64,000 bases of DNA, from the NCBI GenBank assembly GCA_041736705.1, contig JBGSTC010000006.1, positions 1-64,000 on the forward strand, written 5' to 3'. Below, one piece after another: positions 24,955 to 35,072 of the stretch. Within the stretch, counting starts at the first letter, position 1, and the number at the start of each line of letters is the position of its first letter. The notes beneath the pieces are model-generated. The model worked only from the letters and a program-made list of their open reading frames with translations. It was not told the DNA's origin and did not search any database. Source of the DNA: GWE2-51-13 sp041736705. Its GTDB lineage: Bacteria > Bacillota_I > Bacilli_A > Erysipelotrichales > Erysipelotrichaceae. Made by a program: the position numbers and the translations under genes.

Positions 24955-27864
24955 ATGAAACGCATCGCACTCATCTTTCTCAGCACGGTGATGATCCTGA
25001 CCGGGTTAACCGCCTGCGCAACCCCCAATTCGAATACGACGCCCAGTCGTGAGGAGTCACAGGCGGCCTATGATTTACTGAGCGGGAGTCTGAATCAACC
25101 GATCTCCCTGCATATCGATTATTGGCGCGACAAAGAGATCGCCGACTTAAGCACGGCGATCAGCGGAATCGGCGAACAATCGCAGGTCGATCTGGGCGCC
25201 ATGGAATCCGTGACGTACACGTTCACGACCGAGGATGCGGTGCGCGTCCATTTCAGCGCGTTATTGAAGATCGCCGAAGGGACCCTCTTGAATCCGATTT
25301 TAAAGATCGAGGTCAACGATGTGGTTCCGTTCCGCGAAGCGTTGACCGTCGACATTCCGATACAATGGCGCGACCTCAGTAAGGACTTCGCGCTGGATAG
25401 TTATGGCGATGAATCCTTACCCAATCAATTGGCGGATCTCGATTATCGCAACGTCACCCTCTATAACAACACCTATTCCACCGTGGAACCTCTGAGTTTC
25501 GCTTTGAACGCGGGAGTGAACACGGTGAAAATCACCAACATCTCCTCCGATCCGGTTTCGTTGCGCGGCTTAAACGCCATTCAACCCTGGACTTACCCGA
25601 CCTATGCGTCCGTCAAGCCCGCCATCAATCCGGCAGGGGAGTTCGAACAGAGGATCGATGCGATCCACTACTCGGGGAAGAACTCTTCGTTCGTGCGTAT
25701 GAGTTCCTATGCTTCCGCTTCGGTCGCTCCGTTCGACCCGGTGGATAAGCGCCTCAACATCATCGCCGGTGTTTCGTGGAAGAAATCAGGTCAAGCCCTC
25801 GATTATGAAATCGATGTCCCGGCCGACGGCTATTACCATTTATCCGTCCACTATATGAACGAGAAATCGGATTTCGCCGTGTTCCGTTCTGTCGCGATCG
25901 ATGGCGAAATCCCCTTCAGGGAAGTATCGGCCTATGCTTTTCCCATGACCGGAACCGGTAAATGGGCGATCGAAACATTAAGCGATGAAAAAGGTGACCC
26001 GTATTACTTCAAACTGGAAAAAGGGAAACATATACTGACCCTACGCGCCGAATCGGCGCCTTTACAGGAATCGTTGGGTTCGCTTCAACTTTTGATCGAC
26101 CACATCAACCAGTTCGCCCTGGACATCCGTAAAATCACGGGAAAGGACATCGACCGTAACCGGACATGGAAACTGACGAATTTCCTGCCCGAGACCGAGG
26201 GATACCTTGAAGCCTACGAAATCCTGATCGAAACCATCTTGGCCGAGACTTCGGTCTACGCCCCCAACGGGATGGAGTCTTCGACCTTGTCCTATCTCCA
26301 AAAAGCCCTCTATAAAATCCGTCAGATGCGCGAAATCCCCGATGAACTTCCGCTCTATCTCGACGATCTCTACAGCCAGACCGGATCGGTCACCGAAATG
26401 ATCGGGAACACCCTGACCGGATTGGCCGACCAGTCGATGTCGCTGGATGAAATCGCGATCGGAAACAAGAAAACGACGATGGTCGCGGAAGCGGGATTCG
26501 TCGAATCCGTCCGAGCCGGCGTCATCTCCTTCGTATCTTCGTTCACCTCCAAGAAATACGTCGCGAAGAACGATCCCAAGGTTCTTAATGTCTGGGTCAA
26601 CCGTTCGATCACCTACGTCGATACGATGCAGAAACTGGTCGACGCGGATTTCACGGCGAAAAGCGGCATCAAAGTCAAGATCTCGGTCATGCCGGATGTC
26701 AATAAACTCATCCTGGCTAACGCCGCCAACCAATCGCCCGACATCGCGTTGGGGCTGCCTTCCTATATGCCCTTCGACTTCGCGATCCGCGGCGCCGCGT
26801 ATAAGCTTTCCGATTTCGATGATTATTGGGAAGTCGCCGGGCGGATGACGCCGGGCAGCCTGATCCCCTACATCTATCAGGACGATGCCTATGCGTTACC
26901 CGAGACGTTGGATTTCCATACCTTGATCTACCGTACCGACATCTTCGGCGGCTTGGATCTGAGCGTCCCCGACACCTGGCGGGATGTGTTGGATCTGTTG
27001 CCCGAGTTGCAGCGCTACGGGATGAACTTCTATTATCTGACCGCGGGTGGCGGAAGCTTGAAATGGTTCTACCAGACCAGTCCATTCATCTATCAATACG
27101 GCGGTTCGCTCTATGACAACACCGGGCTGCGGAGCGGCATCGATTCGCCCGAAGCGGTCGCCGGGGTGAAGTTCCTCAGCGAACTCTTCACCACGTATTC
27201 GATCCCCGAACAAGTCCCGTCCTTCTATAATTCCTTCCGCTACGGCACCTTGCCGATCGGGATCGCGGATTTCGCAACCTACCTTCAAATCAAAAACGCC
27301 GCCCCCGAACTGGCCGGGCAATGGGCGTTGGCGCCGTATCCCGGAACCGTCAACGAAGAAGGGGAGGTCGTCCGTTGGGACATCGTCAACGGTACCTCGG
27401 GCATGGTGTTCTCCAACACCGACAAACCCGATGAAAGCTGGACCTTCCTGAAATGGTGGATGGAAACCGAAACGCAGACGTCGTTCGCCTACAACCTGCA
27501 GTCGACCTACGGGCCGGAATATGTCTGGTTGAGCGCGAACCTGGAAGCGGTCGCCAATTCGCCCATCGAATACGACGACAAATCCGTCATCCTTGAACAA
27601 GTCCGTTGGCTCAACGACGTACCGCGTACGCCGGGGCAATACATGCTGGAACGCGGGATGTCCGACATCTGGAACACGACCGTCTTCGACGGAACGCCGG
27701 TACGGGTCGCCATCGACCGTCAGAAACAGACGATCGATCGTGAAATCCGCCGCAAGATGATCGAATTCGGATTCCTGGATAAGGACGGCAATGTCCTGAA
27801 AGAATACATCGTCCATGACGTGGCGTGGATCATCGAGCAGATCGAAGCGGCGAAAGGGGAATGA
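24955..27864 (+). CDS. Very large solute-binding lipoprotein with extra N-terminal beta domains
   Basis: A 969-residue lipoprotein (signal peptide to LTAC, Cys21). Residues about 60-230 and 230-390 look like two beta-sandwich domains; the second (DGYYHLSVHYMNEKSD...FRSVAIDGEIPF...TGTGKW...LEKGKHILTL) resembles CBM6/35-type carbohydrate-binding modules. A helical region follows (about 395-520), then a type I sugar-binding-protein domain (about 540-960: VLNVWVNRS, PDIALGLPSYMPFDFAIRGA, ALPETLDFHTLIYRTD, YQYGGSLYDNTG). Ordinary binding proteins have 400-550 residues. The start at 24955 follows ACGGAGGAATCCT; an ATG at 24937 precedes that RBS. Its permeases follow at 27867 and 28818. Confidence 0.85.
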   Translation: MKRIALIFLSTVMILTGLTACATPNSNTTPSREESQAAYDLLSGSLNQPISLHIDYWRDKEIADLSTAISGIGEQSQVDLGAMESVTYTFTTEDAVRVHFSALLKIAEGTLLNPILKIEVNDVVPFREALTVDIPIQWRDLSKDFALDSYGDESLPNQLADLDYRNVTLYNNTYSTVEPLSFALNAGVNTVKITNISSDPVSLRGLNAIQPWTYPTYASVKPAINPAGEFEQRIDAIHYSGKNSSFVRMSSYASASVAPFDPVDKRLNIIAGVSWKKSGQALDYEIDVPADGYYHLSVHYMNEKSDFAVFRSVAIDGEIPFREVSAYAFPMTGTGKWAIETLSDEKGDPYYFKLEKGKHILTLRAESAPLQESLGSLQLLIDHINQFALDIRKITGKDIDRNRTWKLTNFLPETEGYLEAYEILIETILAETSVYAPNGMESSTLSYLQKALYKIRQMREIPDELPLYLDDLYSQTGSVTEMIGNTLTGLADQSMSLDEIAIGNKKTTMVAEAGFVESVRAGVISFVSSFTSKKYVAKNDPKVLNVWVNRSITYVDTMQKLVDADFTAKSGIKVKISVMPDVNKLILANAANQSPDIALGLPSYMPFDFAIRGAAYKLSDFDDYWEVAGRMTPGSLIPYIYQDDAYALPETLDFHTLIYRTDIFGGLDLSVPDTWRDVLDLLPELQRYGMNFYYLTAGGGSLKWFYQTSPFIYQYGGSLYDNTGLRSGIDSPEAVAGVKFLSELFTTYSIPEQVPSFYNSFRYGTLPIGIADFATYLQIKNAAPELAGQWALAPYPGTVNEEGEVVRWDIVNGTSGMVFSNTDKPDESWTFLKWWMETETQTSFAYNLQSTYGPEYVWLSANLEAVANSPIEYDDKSVILEQVRWLNDVPRTPGQYMLERGMSDIWNTTVFDGTPVRVAIDRQKQTIDREIRRKMIEFGFLDKDGNVLKEYIVHDVAWIIEQIEAAKGE

Positions 27865-27866
27865 TC

Positions 27867-28805
27867 GTGGGAAAGTTCAACCAATTGAAATCAAGCATCC
27901 GGCGCAAACGTGAAAACGGGACCTTGAGCGATGCGATTTCCGTCTTCTTGCTTCTTCTTCCTTACGCTTTGATGTTCTCGCTCTTCGTTGCGATCCCGGT
28001 CGCCATCGCGATTGGTCTCTCGCTGACCTACTTCAACTCCATCCAAGCCCCTGAATTCCAAGGCTTGCTCAATTACATCACGCTTTTAACCCAGGACGAA
28101 ATCTTCCTGAAATACGTCTTGCCCAACACCTTCAAGTATGCTTTATTGGTCGGTCCGGGAGGCTACTTCCTCTCGTTCATCCTCGCGTGGATGTTGGCGC
28201 AGATCCAATCCAAAGCCCGTACCGTCCTCGCCCTGGCCTTGTATACGCCGTCGATGGTCGGGGGTGTCTTCATCTCCGTCGTCTGGCGTACGCTTTTCTC
28301 AGGCAGCGAATCGGGCTATATCAACGCCTTGCTCATCCAATGGGGATGGATCACCAAACCCGTCCAGTTCCTTCAAGACCCCGCCTACCTGATGAACATC
28401 ATGATTATCGTCGGTCTGTGGAGCGCGATGGGGATCGGGTTTTTGGCGATGTTGGCCGGGATATTGAACACCAACGAAGAACTCTACGAAGCCGCCTACA
28501 TCGACGGCATCAAGAACAAGTTCCAGGAAGTCATCTACATCACGATCCCTTCCATGCATTCGCAGATGTTGTTCGGTGCGGTCATGGCGATCGTCGGGGC
28601 GTTCAACAGCGGCTGGATCGGCGTCGCGCTCTCCGGCAGCAACCCGACCCCGCAATATGCCGGCCAACTCATCATCAACCACATCGAAGACTATGGCTTC
28701 CAACGCTATGAAATGGGCTATGCCGCGGCGATCTCCGTCGCCTTGCTCCTGATGGTGTGGGGCTTCTCGAAACTGGCGTACCGCCTGTTTTCCGACCGGG
28801 ATTAG
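27867..28805 (+). CDS. Sugar ABC transporter permease, CUT1 MalF-like
   Basis: A 312-residue membrane protein with six segments and the permease EAA loop (EAAYIDGIKNKFQEVIYITIPSM, near residues 210-232). GTG at 27867 is chosen because AAAGGGGA lies seven bases upstream; ATG at 27861, which overlaps the stop of the binding-protein gene, would add two residues. Together with the next permease it forms the channel for the large binding protein. No ABC ATPase gene is in the locus, so a shared MsmK/UgpC-type ATPase from elsewhere is needed. Confidence 0.88.
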   Translation: MGKFNQLKSSIRRKRENGTLSDAISVFLLLLPYALMFSLFVAIPVAIAIGLSLTYFNSIQAPEFQGLLNYITLLTQDEIFLKYVLPNTFKYALLVGPGGYFLSFILAWMLAQIQSKARTVLALALYTPSMVGGVFISVVWRTLFSGSESGYINALLIQWGWITKPVQFLQDPAYLMNIMIIVGLWSAMGIGFLAMLAGILNTNEELYEAAYIDGIKNKFQEVIYITIPSMHSQMLFGAVMAIVGAFNSGWIGVALSGSNPTPQYAGQLIINHIEDYGFQRYEMGYAAAISVALLLMVWGFSKLAYRLFSDRD

Positions 28806-28817
28806 GAGGAAAGAACC

Positions 28818-29687
28818 ATGGCATTCCAAGGCACGAAAATCAATCCCAAACGCTTCGATAAATCGCAGCTTAAATTCTACGCTTTCCTGATCCCGATGGC
28901 GCTTTTCATGGTGCTGCCGGTCGTCTACATCGTCAACCAGGCGTTCAAGCCGTTGGATGAGCTCTTCATGTTCCCGCCGCGCTTCTTCGTCCTCAAACCG
29001 ACCCTCAAGAATTTCATCGACCTCTGGCGGACATCCTCCACGACCGGCGTACCGATGACCCGCTATCTTTTCAACTCCATCGTGGCGACCACGATCACCG
29101 TCTTCGCATCGATGCTGGTGACGGCCGGCGCCGCCTACGTCTTGTCCAAGAAGAAGTTCAAGTCGAAGAACTGGCTGTTCAGTGTCAACCAGATCGCCTT
29201 GATGTTCGTTCCGATCGCCGTCGCGATCCCGCGCTATCTCATCATCAAACAGACGGGATTGACCGATAATTTCCTCGCCCATATCCTGCCTGCGTTGGCG
29301 ATGCCGGTCGGTTTGTTTTTGGTGAAACAATTCATGGACCAAGTCCCCGACGCGGTCATCGAAGCCGCTCGCCTGGACGGCGCCAACGATTGGCAGATTT
29401 TGATCAAGATCGTCATCCCGCTGGTGAAACCGGCGTTGGCGACCGTCGGGATCCTGACCTTCCAAGCGTCTTGGAACGCCACCGAAGCCTCCAGCCTCTA
29501 CATTGCCGATGAAACCTTGAAGAACTTCGCGTTCTATCTCAGTTCCTTGACCAACGCGTCCAACGCGATCGCCGGGGTCGGCATGGCCGCCGCGGCCGGC
29601 TTGATCATGTTTTTGCCGAATCTGATCATCTTCATCTTATTGCAATCGAAGGTCATGAACACCATGAGCCATTCGGGCATCAAATAG
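28818..29687 (+). CDS. Carbohydrate ABC transporter permease, CUT1 MalG-like
   Basis: A 289-residue protein with six membrane segments and a clear EAA motif (EAARLDGANDWQILIKIVIPL, about residues 180-200), the coupling helix that contacts the ATPase. It pairs with the preceding MalF-like subunit. RBS is TAGGAGGAAAGAACC; the gap to the previous gene is 12 bases. The order binding protein, permease, permease is the standard CUT1 unit. Confidence 0.9.
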   Translation: MAFQGTKINPKRFDKSQLKFYAFLIPMALFMVLPVVYIVNQAFKPLDELFMFPPRFFVLKPTLKNFIDLWRTSSTTGVPMTRYLFNSIVATTITVFASMLVTAGAAYVLSKKKFKSKNWLFSVNQIALMFVPIAVAIPRYLIIKQTGLTDNFLAHILPALAMPVGLFLVKQFMDQVPDAVIEAARLDGANDWQILIKIVIPLVKPALATVGILTFQASWNATEASSLYIADETLKNFAFYLSSLTNASNAIAGVGMAAAAGLIMFLPNLIIFILLQSKVMNTMSHSGIK

Positions 29688-29696
29688 GAGGGGACC

Positions 29697-31724
29697 ATGA
29701 AAAAGAAACTCCTCTCCGCCTTGCTTGTCCTCTTCTTCCTCATCCTCTCCTCGACATCCGCTTTTGCCTCCTCCGCGACCTCGCGGACGCGTACGCTCAA
29801 TGCGAAATATGAAATCGTCTGGACGCAGGATGCTTATCTTCCCGAGAGGACGGTCACCAACCTCGGCTTGAAAGCGCCACAAGACGCCTTCATGGATGCG
29901 CGCGACCATCTTTTCATCGCGGACCGCGACAACAAGCGCATCGTCGAATACGACACGGCCAGCGACAAGGTCGTGGCCTACATCACCCATCCCGACATGA
30001 AGACCCCCACCGGCGTCTATGTCACCGGGGATGGCGACATCTACGTCGCCGATCCTTCTGCCGCCAAAGTCTTCCGTTTCTCAAGCACGGGCGAACTGAT
30101 CGAATCCTTCGGTCGGCCGACCACGGCATCCTTCTCCGACACCACCTACAAACCGATGCGCGTCGCGGTCGATAACCGGCGTAATCTGTATATCCTATCC
30201 GAAGGCGTCTACAACGGCATCATCCAACTCTCCAACTCCGGTGAGTTTTTGGGCTACTTCACGTCCAATAAAGTCAGTCTGAACCTGGTGCAGATGCTGC
30301 AGGACATCTTCTACACGGAAGAACAGAAGGCATTGCTGCTGGGTCGGGTCCCGACCACGTTCACCAACGTCTATCTGGATCCCAAAGGGATCGTCTACAC
30401 GACGACCATGGGGACCAACCTGCACGGGGTGAAGAAGCACAATACCGCCGGTCAGGACATGTTCAGCGAACAATACACCTGGGGTCCCGACGATCTGGTC
30501 GACATCACGGTCGACGATAAAGGGATCATCTATGCGGCATCCAAATCCGGCATGATTTTCATCTACACCAACGACGGACAATTCATCTTTATGTTCGGCT
30601 CGGCCTACGGTCAATACGACATCGCCGGTCTTTTCAGCAGCATGACCTCGATCAACGTTGATTCCCAGGGAAGAATCTGGGCGACCGACGGGGAACAGTC
30701 CTTCATCCAGTCGTTCAAACCCACCGAATACTCCAGCCGCGTCTATTCCGCGATCGACTTGTTTAACCAAGGGAAGTACGAAGAAGCCACGATGTTATGG
30801 GAAGACGTGCTGCGTTTGAACCAAATGTCGGTCTTGGCGCATAACGGCATCGGGATGAACTATCTCTACCGCCAGGAATACGATTCGGCGATGGTGCACT
30901 TCGAAATCGCGGGGAACCGCTACTATTATTCCCAGGCGTTCTGGGAAGTTCGCAACGAATGGCTGCAAGCCAATCTCGGGACGATTTTCTCTCTGATCAT
31001 CGGGTATACGCTGTTGATGTTCGTCACGAAGAAATGGCGCAAGAAACACGACATCCTGAAACCTCTTCGGGACGCGGTCCATCGATTGAAATCGGTCCGG
31101 ATCATCGACGACGTCCTCTTCGTCTTCGCCTTCATGCGTCATCCCATCGATTCGTTCTACGACCTGAAACGCAAGCGCAGGGGTTCTCTCTTGGGTGCGG
31201 TTCTGATCTATACGATCTTCTTCGCCGTCTTCCTCTGGTACATGCTGGGGAAAGGCTTCATCTATCAGTTCATCGCGATCGAGGACATCGACATGAATTC
31301 GGTCATCATCGGGTTCTTCTCGATTTTCTTCCTGGCGATCCTCTGCAACTACCTGGTCTCTTCCATCAACGACGGCGAAGGTTCCTTCGTCCAGTTGGTG
31401 AAGATGGTGGCCTATAGCCTGGGTCCGGTCTTAGTTATCTATATTCTGATCATCGGACTTAGCTACATCCTGACCTACAACGAATTATTCCTGCTTCAGA
31501 CAGCCCAACAGGCGGCCTTCGTCTGGACCGGCGTCAACCTCTACCTCGGAATTCAGGAAACGCACAACTATACGGTGCGCGAATCCGTGAAAAGCATCCT
31601 GATGACGATCGTCTTTATGTTGGTGATCGCGGTCGTCCTGCTGATCGTCATCATCATGACCGAACAAGTCTACATGTTCTTCGAAGCGATTATCAAGGAG
31701 GTGATCCGTAATGTCACGGCGTAG
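29697..31724 (+). CDS. Secreted NHL-propeller / TPR / Yip1 membrane protein
   Basis: A 675-residue protein of unknown function. A signal peptide (MKKKLLSALLVLFFLILSSTSAFA) is followed by NHL-type beta-propeller repeats (about 45-350: DAFMDARDHLFIADRDNKRIVEYD, PTGVYVTGDGDIYVADPSAAKVFRF and further copies), then a TPR-like pair (about 355-415: FNQGKYEEATMLWEDVLRLN, AHNGIGMNYLYRQEYDSAMVHF), one membrane helix, a basic loop, and a Yip1-like domain with about five helices (490-665). The propeller would face outside. It sits inside the transporter operon and overlaps the next gene by 14 bases, so it is probably part of the uptake machinery or a sensor. I recall similar gene neighbours in Paenibacillus-type sugar operons, without known role. 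Confidence 0.8.
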   Translation: MKKKLLSALLVLFFLILSSTSAFASSATSRTRTLNAKYEIVWTQDAYLPERTVTNLGLKAPQDAFMDARDHLFIADRDNKRIVEYDTASDKVVAYITHPDMKTPTGVYVTGDGDIYVADPSAAKVFRFSSTGELIESFGRPTTASFSDTTYKPMRVAVDNRRNLYILSEGVYNGIIQLSNSGEFLGYFTSNKVSLNLVQMLQDIFYTEEQKALLLGRVPTTFTNVYLDPKGIVYTTTMGTNLHGVKKHNTAGQDMFSEQYTWGPDDLVDITVDDKGIIYAASKSGMIFIYTNDGQFIFMFGSAYGQYDIAGLFSSMTSINVDSQGRIWATDGEQSFIQSFKPTEYSSRVYSAIDLFNQGKYEEATMLWEDVLRLNQMSVLAHNGIGMNYLYRQEYDSAMVHFEIAGNRYYYSQAFWEVRNEWLQANLGTIFSLIIGYTLLMFVTKKWRKKHDILKPLRDAVHRLKSVRIIDDVLFVFAFMRHPIDSFYDLKRKRRGSLLGAVLIYTIFFAVFLWYMLGKGFIYQFIAIEDIDMNSVIIGFFSIFFLAILCNYLVSSINDGEGSFVQLVKMVAYSLGPVLVIYILIIGLSYILTYNELFLLQTAQQAAFVWTGVNLYLGIQETHNYTVRESVKSILMTIVFMLVIAVVLLIVIIMTEQVYMFFEAIIKEVIRNVTA

Positions 31725-34062
31725 AAAAATCTGGATCCTGCCCGCGCTGTTCGCGCTGATGCTGACGGCGGTTTCCGCTTCCGAATACATCCCGTCTTCC
31801 CACGATACGAAACTCCCTCCCGAATCGGTGACTTACGATCTCGTTTCACCGAGTGATTTCGAGAAACTTTATGAAACGGACAACCTGACCTATTACTTTA
31901 AAGAAGATCGCGATGTCATCGCGATCCAGGATAAGCGCAACGGCTACGTTTGGAAAACCGGGTTGGACATCGAGTACAACAAGTACCTCGAGGACCAATG
32001 CGATCTGGTTCCCGACGATCAGAAAGTGAATTGCGCCCCCTTGGAAGACCGGTTGAACACGACCTTTACCGGGATCGCGAATTCCTTGGTCACGATCGAA
32101 TACTACGATGTCTCCAACTCCATCAAGCGGATTTCATCCGCTTCCGACAGCGGGGCGAGCTCGACGCTCGCCACCGTCAACAACGATCCGGCGCATCGTC
32201 GACTGGACATCCGTTTCGGTTCGCTGCGTATCGACATCAAAGTCCACATCTACTTCGACGAAGCGGGGATCCGTTATGAAATCCGCGACGAAGAACTGGG
32301 CGGCGACGGGATCGATTCGTTAGCCGCGATCCAATTGTCTCCGTTCATGGGGGCGGCCGGCGGTCAGAAACTGTATTGGGATGTGGAAAAAGACGACTTC
32401 AAGAAAGAAGTCCCCAACGAAATGATCCCGGGATATGTCTTGGTTCCCGACGGTCCAGGGGCGCTCATCCGCTTCGAAGACCGCAATACCGGACTGACGC
32501 CCTATGTCGGGGATGTCTATGGAACCGACCCCACCGAATCCGACTACTATTACACCCATGAAACGTCCTATCTGCCCATCAAGAACCCCTTGATGCCGGT
32601 CTTCGGGATCGCCCACGGTAATCGCCAGGCGGCGTTCGTGGCCTATGCGACCCAGGGCGGGGAATACATGGAAATCACGGTATCCCCGGAAGAGAACATG
32701 ACGTTCTATACCTATGCCTATCCGCGTTTCGAATACAATAAACTCTATCATCAGATCTACAATAAACAAGGCGACGGCTACTTCACGCTCATGAAGGACC
32801 GCAATCGCTTCGACCTTTCGATGCGCTACGATTTCCTATCCGGCGACGGAAGCGAGGACGGACGTCCCGCGGATTACGTCGGCATGGCGTTGACGTATCG
32901 CGATTACCTGAAATCGGTCGACCGCTTACCGACGACCACGCGCAGCAGCGGCGATGTGCCGGTCCGTTTGGATTTCGTCATGGCGGACATCAAGAAGAGC
33001 GTCTTCGGGATGGAAGACGTCGTGGTGACCAGCGCGGATGAAGTCAAGGCGATTTTAAACGACGTCAAAGAAAACGGGATCGCAAACGTCACCAGCGGCT
33101 TGCTGGGATGGCAGAAGGGCGGCATCACATCCGGCGATCCGTTTGAGACGGATTGGTCCAACGAAATCGGGTCTTCCGGCGACTTCAAAGCTTTGATCAA
33201 CGAAGCGAAGGAACTGGGCTATGACGTTTCCTTCTCCCAGGATTACGTCACCATCCATCGCGACCAGGTGAGTTTCTTAAACAACGCCGCGAAGCACATG
33301 AACGGATGGTATATGGAATATCGCCTCAGGGATGATTTCCCGGTCACGGTTTTCGGCTATGCAAGACCGACAAAGAGTGCATCGTGGATGCTGACACAGA
33401 CCAGGAAACTTGAAAAAATGAACGTCGGATCCTTGACGGTCGAGGGGATCCCCCGGATCCTGTTGAGCGAATACAGCAAGACGAGTTCGGAAATCCACAA
33501 GACCATGGAAGCCAACCTCGCGGCGTTTGAGAAATTGAACCCCGACCTCAAGATCGCGGCGACCTCCCCCAACGACTATCTCTGGGGCTATATCGACCGT
33601 TTCCTTGAAACCCCCGTGTTCTCCAGTCAGTTCCTCGTCGAAACGGATACGGTGCCTTTCCTACAGATGGTCATCAACAACAATATGGAAATGTACGCCC
33701 CGTACTCCAACTTCTCCTTCTATACGACCAAGGATGTCCTGCGGATGATCGACTTCAACCTATCGCCTTCGTTTGTCCTGACGCAGGATCCGTCCTATCA
33801 GTTGACCCTCACCAACTCCGCCCGGTATTACTCGACGGAGTACATCCAATACAAATCCTTGATCAAGGAAATCTACGACCAGGTCAACGATGTCCTCAAG
33901 GAAGTCGCTTCCGCCGAGTGGATCGACCGTACGGTGGTGGAAAACGGCGTGATTCTGAACACCTATGACAATGGCAAACACGTTCTAATCAACTATACCG
34001 ACCATGCGGTCACGTTTGACGGGATCCTGGTACCTGCGCTTTCCGCGCGTACCTTGGACTAG
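31711..34062 (+). CDS. DUF5696-like secreted protein, possible glycosidase
   Basis: A 783-residue protein with an N-terminal signal peptide (RRRKIWILPALFALMLTAVSA). It matches what I know as DUF5696. Layout: N-terminal beta-sandwich (about 40-380, with IAIQDKRNGYVWKTG and several strand repeats), a middle part that looks like a TIM barrel (about 400-690: VRLDFVMADIKKS, SGLLGWQKGG, YDVSFSQDYVTIHRDQ, LKIAATSPNDYLWGYIDR), and a C-terminal beta-sandwich (VILNTYDNGKHVLINYTDHAVTFDGI). This three-part order is that of GH31/36/97/101-type glycosidases. Conserved acids in the barrel strands could be catalytic, but none is proven. RBS is CAAGGAGGTGATCCGTA inside the previous gene. Confidence 0.75.
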   Translation: MSRRRKIWILPALFALMLTAVSASEYIPSSHDTKLPPESVTYDLVSPSDFEKLYETDNLTYYFKEDRDVIAIQDKRNGYVWKTGLDIEYNKYLEDQCDLVPDDQKVNCAPLEDRLNTTFTGIANSLVTIEYYDVSNSIKRISSASDSGASSTLATVNNDPAHRRLDIRFGSLRIDIKVHIYFDEAGIRYEIRDEELGGDGIDSLAAIQLSPFMGAAGGQKLYWDVEKDDFKKEVPNEMIPGYVLVPDGPGALIRFEDRNTGLTPYVGDVYGTDPTESDYYYTHETSYLPIKNPLMPVFGIAHGNRQAAFVAYATQGGEYMEITVSPEENMTFYTYAYPRFEYNKLYHQIYNKQGDGYFTLMKDRNRFDLSMRYDFLSGDGSEDGRPADYVGMALTYRDYLKSVDRLPTTTRSSGDVPVRLDFVMADIKKSVFGMEDVVVTSADEVKAILNDVKENGIANVTSGLLGWQKGGITSGDPFETDWSNEIGSSGDFKALINEAKELGYDVSFSQDYVTIHRDQVSFLNNAAKHMNGWYMEYRLRDDFPVTVFGYARPTKSASWMLTQTRKLEKMNVGSLTVEGIPRILLSEYSKTSSEIHKTMEANLAAFEKLNPDLKIAATSPNDYLWGYIDRFLETPVFSSQFLVETDTVPFLQMVINNNMEMYAPYSNFSFYTTKDVLRMIDFNLSPSFVLTQDPSYQLTLTNSARYYSTEYIQYKSLIKEIYDQVNDVLKEVASAEWIDRTVVENGVILNTYDNGKHVLINYTDHAVTFDGILVPALSARTLD

Positions 34063-34073
34063 GAGGGAAAGAC

Positions 34074-35072
34074 ATGAAACAGCGGAAAAACAAACCGAGT
34101 CGTTCTTTCCAAAAGCAACAGTCCCGTACCGGCTACGTCTTCTTCTTCCCGTGGATGATCGGGTTCCTGATCTTCACGCTCTTCCCGTTCTTGTATACGA
34201 TCTATCTCAGTTTCCATAAAGTCAGTTTGAACGTATTAGGGTGGACGACCGCCTTCAACGGCATCGACAACTATGTGACCGCGCTCTTGCGCAACCCCAA
34301 CTTCAGTCCGGCGCTGATCCAGTTCTTCCTGAGCGAGATCGTCTATGTGCCGACCATCCTGATCATCTCCTTCATCCTGGCGATCCTGCTCAACGGGAAG
34401 TTCCGTTTCCGGACCGCGTTTCGGATCATCTACTTCCTGCCCGTCATCGTCATCTCCGGTTCGGTCATGAACCAGCTGATGAATTCGGGCAACGTGCAGA
34501 TCGGCAACGTCCGACGCATTTTCATCTATCAGATCATGGAAAGCTACAGCCCCGCCTTGGCGGACGTCATCGCCTTCCTCTTCAATAACTTCGCGATCGT
34601 GTTGTGGTTTACGGGCATCCCGATCGTCCTCTTCCTCAACGGTCTGCAGAAGATCAACCCGCAGTTGTTCGAAGCCGCCCAGATCGACGGTGCGACCTCG
34701 TGGCAGATCTTGTGGAAGATCACCATCCCCATCATCCGTCCCATCCTTTTGGTCGCCTCGATCTTCACGGTCGTCCAATTGGGGATGTTTCCGATCAACC
34801 CGGTCTACGGGATGATCCAGACCGCGATTTTCGATACGGTCGGCGGTTTGGGGGTCGCTTCGTCCTATGCCTGGATCTACAGTCTGGTGGTCCTGGTGCT
34901 GATCGGAGCGATGTTCTTCATCCTGCGTGATCCGTCCAAAGATGTCTATGTGGTCAATATCCGCGAGGAACAGGCCGAGAAACGACGCAAACAACTCAAA
35001 TCGGATCAATTCAGGGCGTCGATGGAAAAATTCTTTAAGAAAGGAAAGGAGGCGAGTGACGATGAAGCGTAA
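34074..35072 (+). CDS. Sugar ABC transporter permease (second pair, MalF-like)
   Basis: A 332-residue permease with six membrane segments and the EAA loop EAAQIDGATSWQILWKITIPI (about residues 202-222). It has a long cytoplasmic C-terminal tail rich in Lys/Glu (residues 290-332), which is unusual for the family. It begins the second permease pair of the locus; the cognate binding protein could be the 21802 lipoprotein or the large one. RBS is CTAGGAGGGAAAGAC. It overlaps the next gene by 11 bases. Confidence 0.88.
   Translation: MKQRKNKPSRSFQKQQSRTGYVFFFPWMIGFLIFTLFPFLYTIYLSFHKVSLNVLGWTTAFNGIDNYVTALLRNPNFSPALIQFFLSEIVYVPTILIISFILAILLNGKFRFRTAFRIIYFLPVIVISGSVMNQLMNSGNVQIGNVRRIFIYQIMESYSPALADVIAFLFNNFAIVLWFTGIPIVLFLNGLQKINPQLFEAAQIDGATSWQILWKITIPIIRPILLVASIFTVVQLGMFPINPVYGMIQTAIFDTVGGLGVASSYAWIYSLVVLVLIGAMFFILRDPSKDVYVVNIREEQAEKRRKQLKSDQFRASMEKFFKKGKEASDDEA

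Noticed and set aside
28299..29465. Long minus-strand frame across the two permease genes (388 codons)
   Set aside because: Highly charged Arg/Asp-repeat composition, no start signals, opposite to two well-defined permeases.
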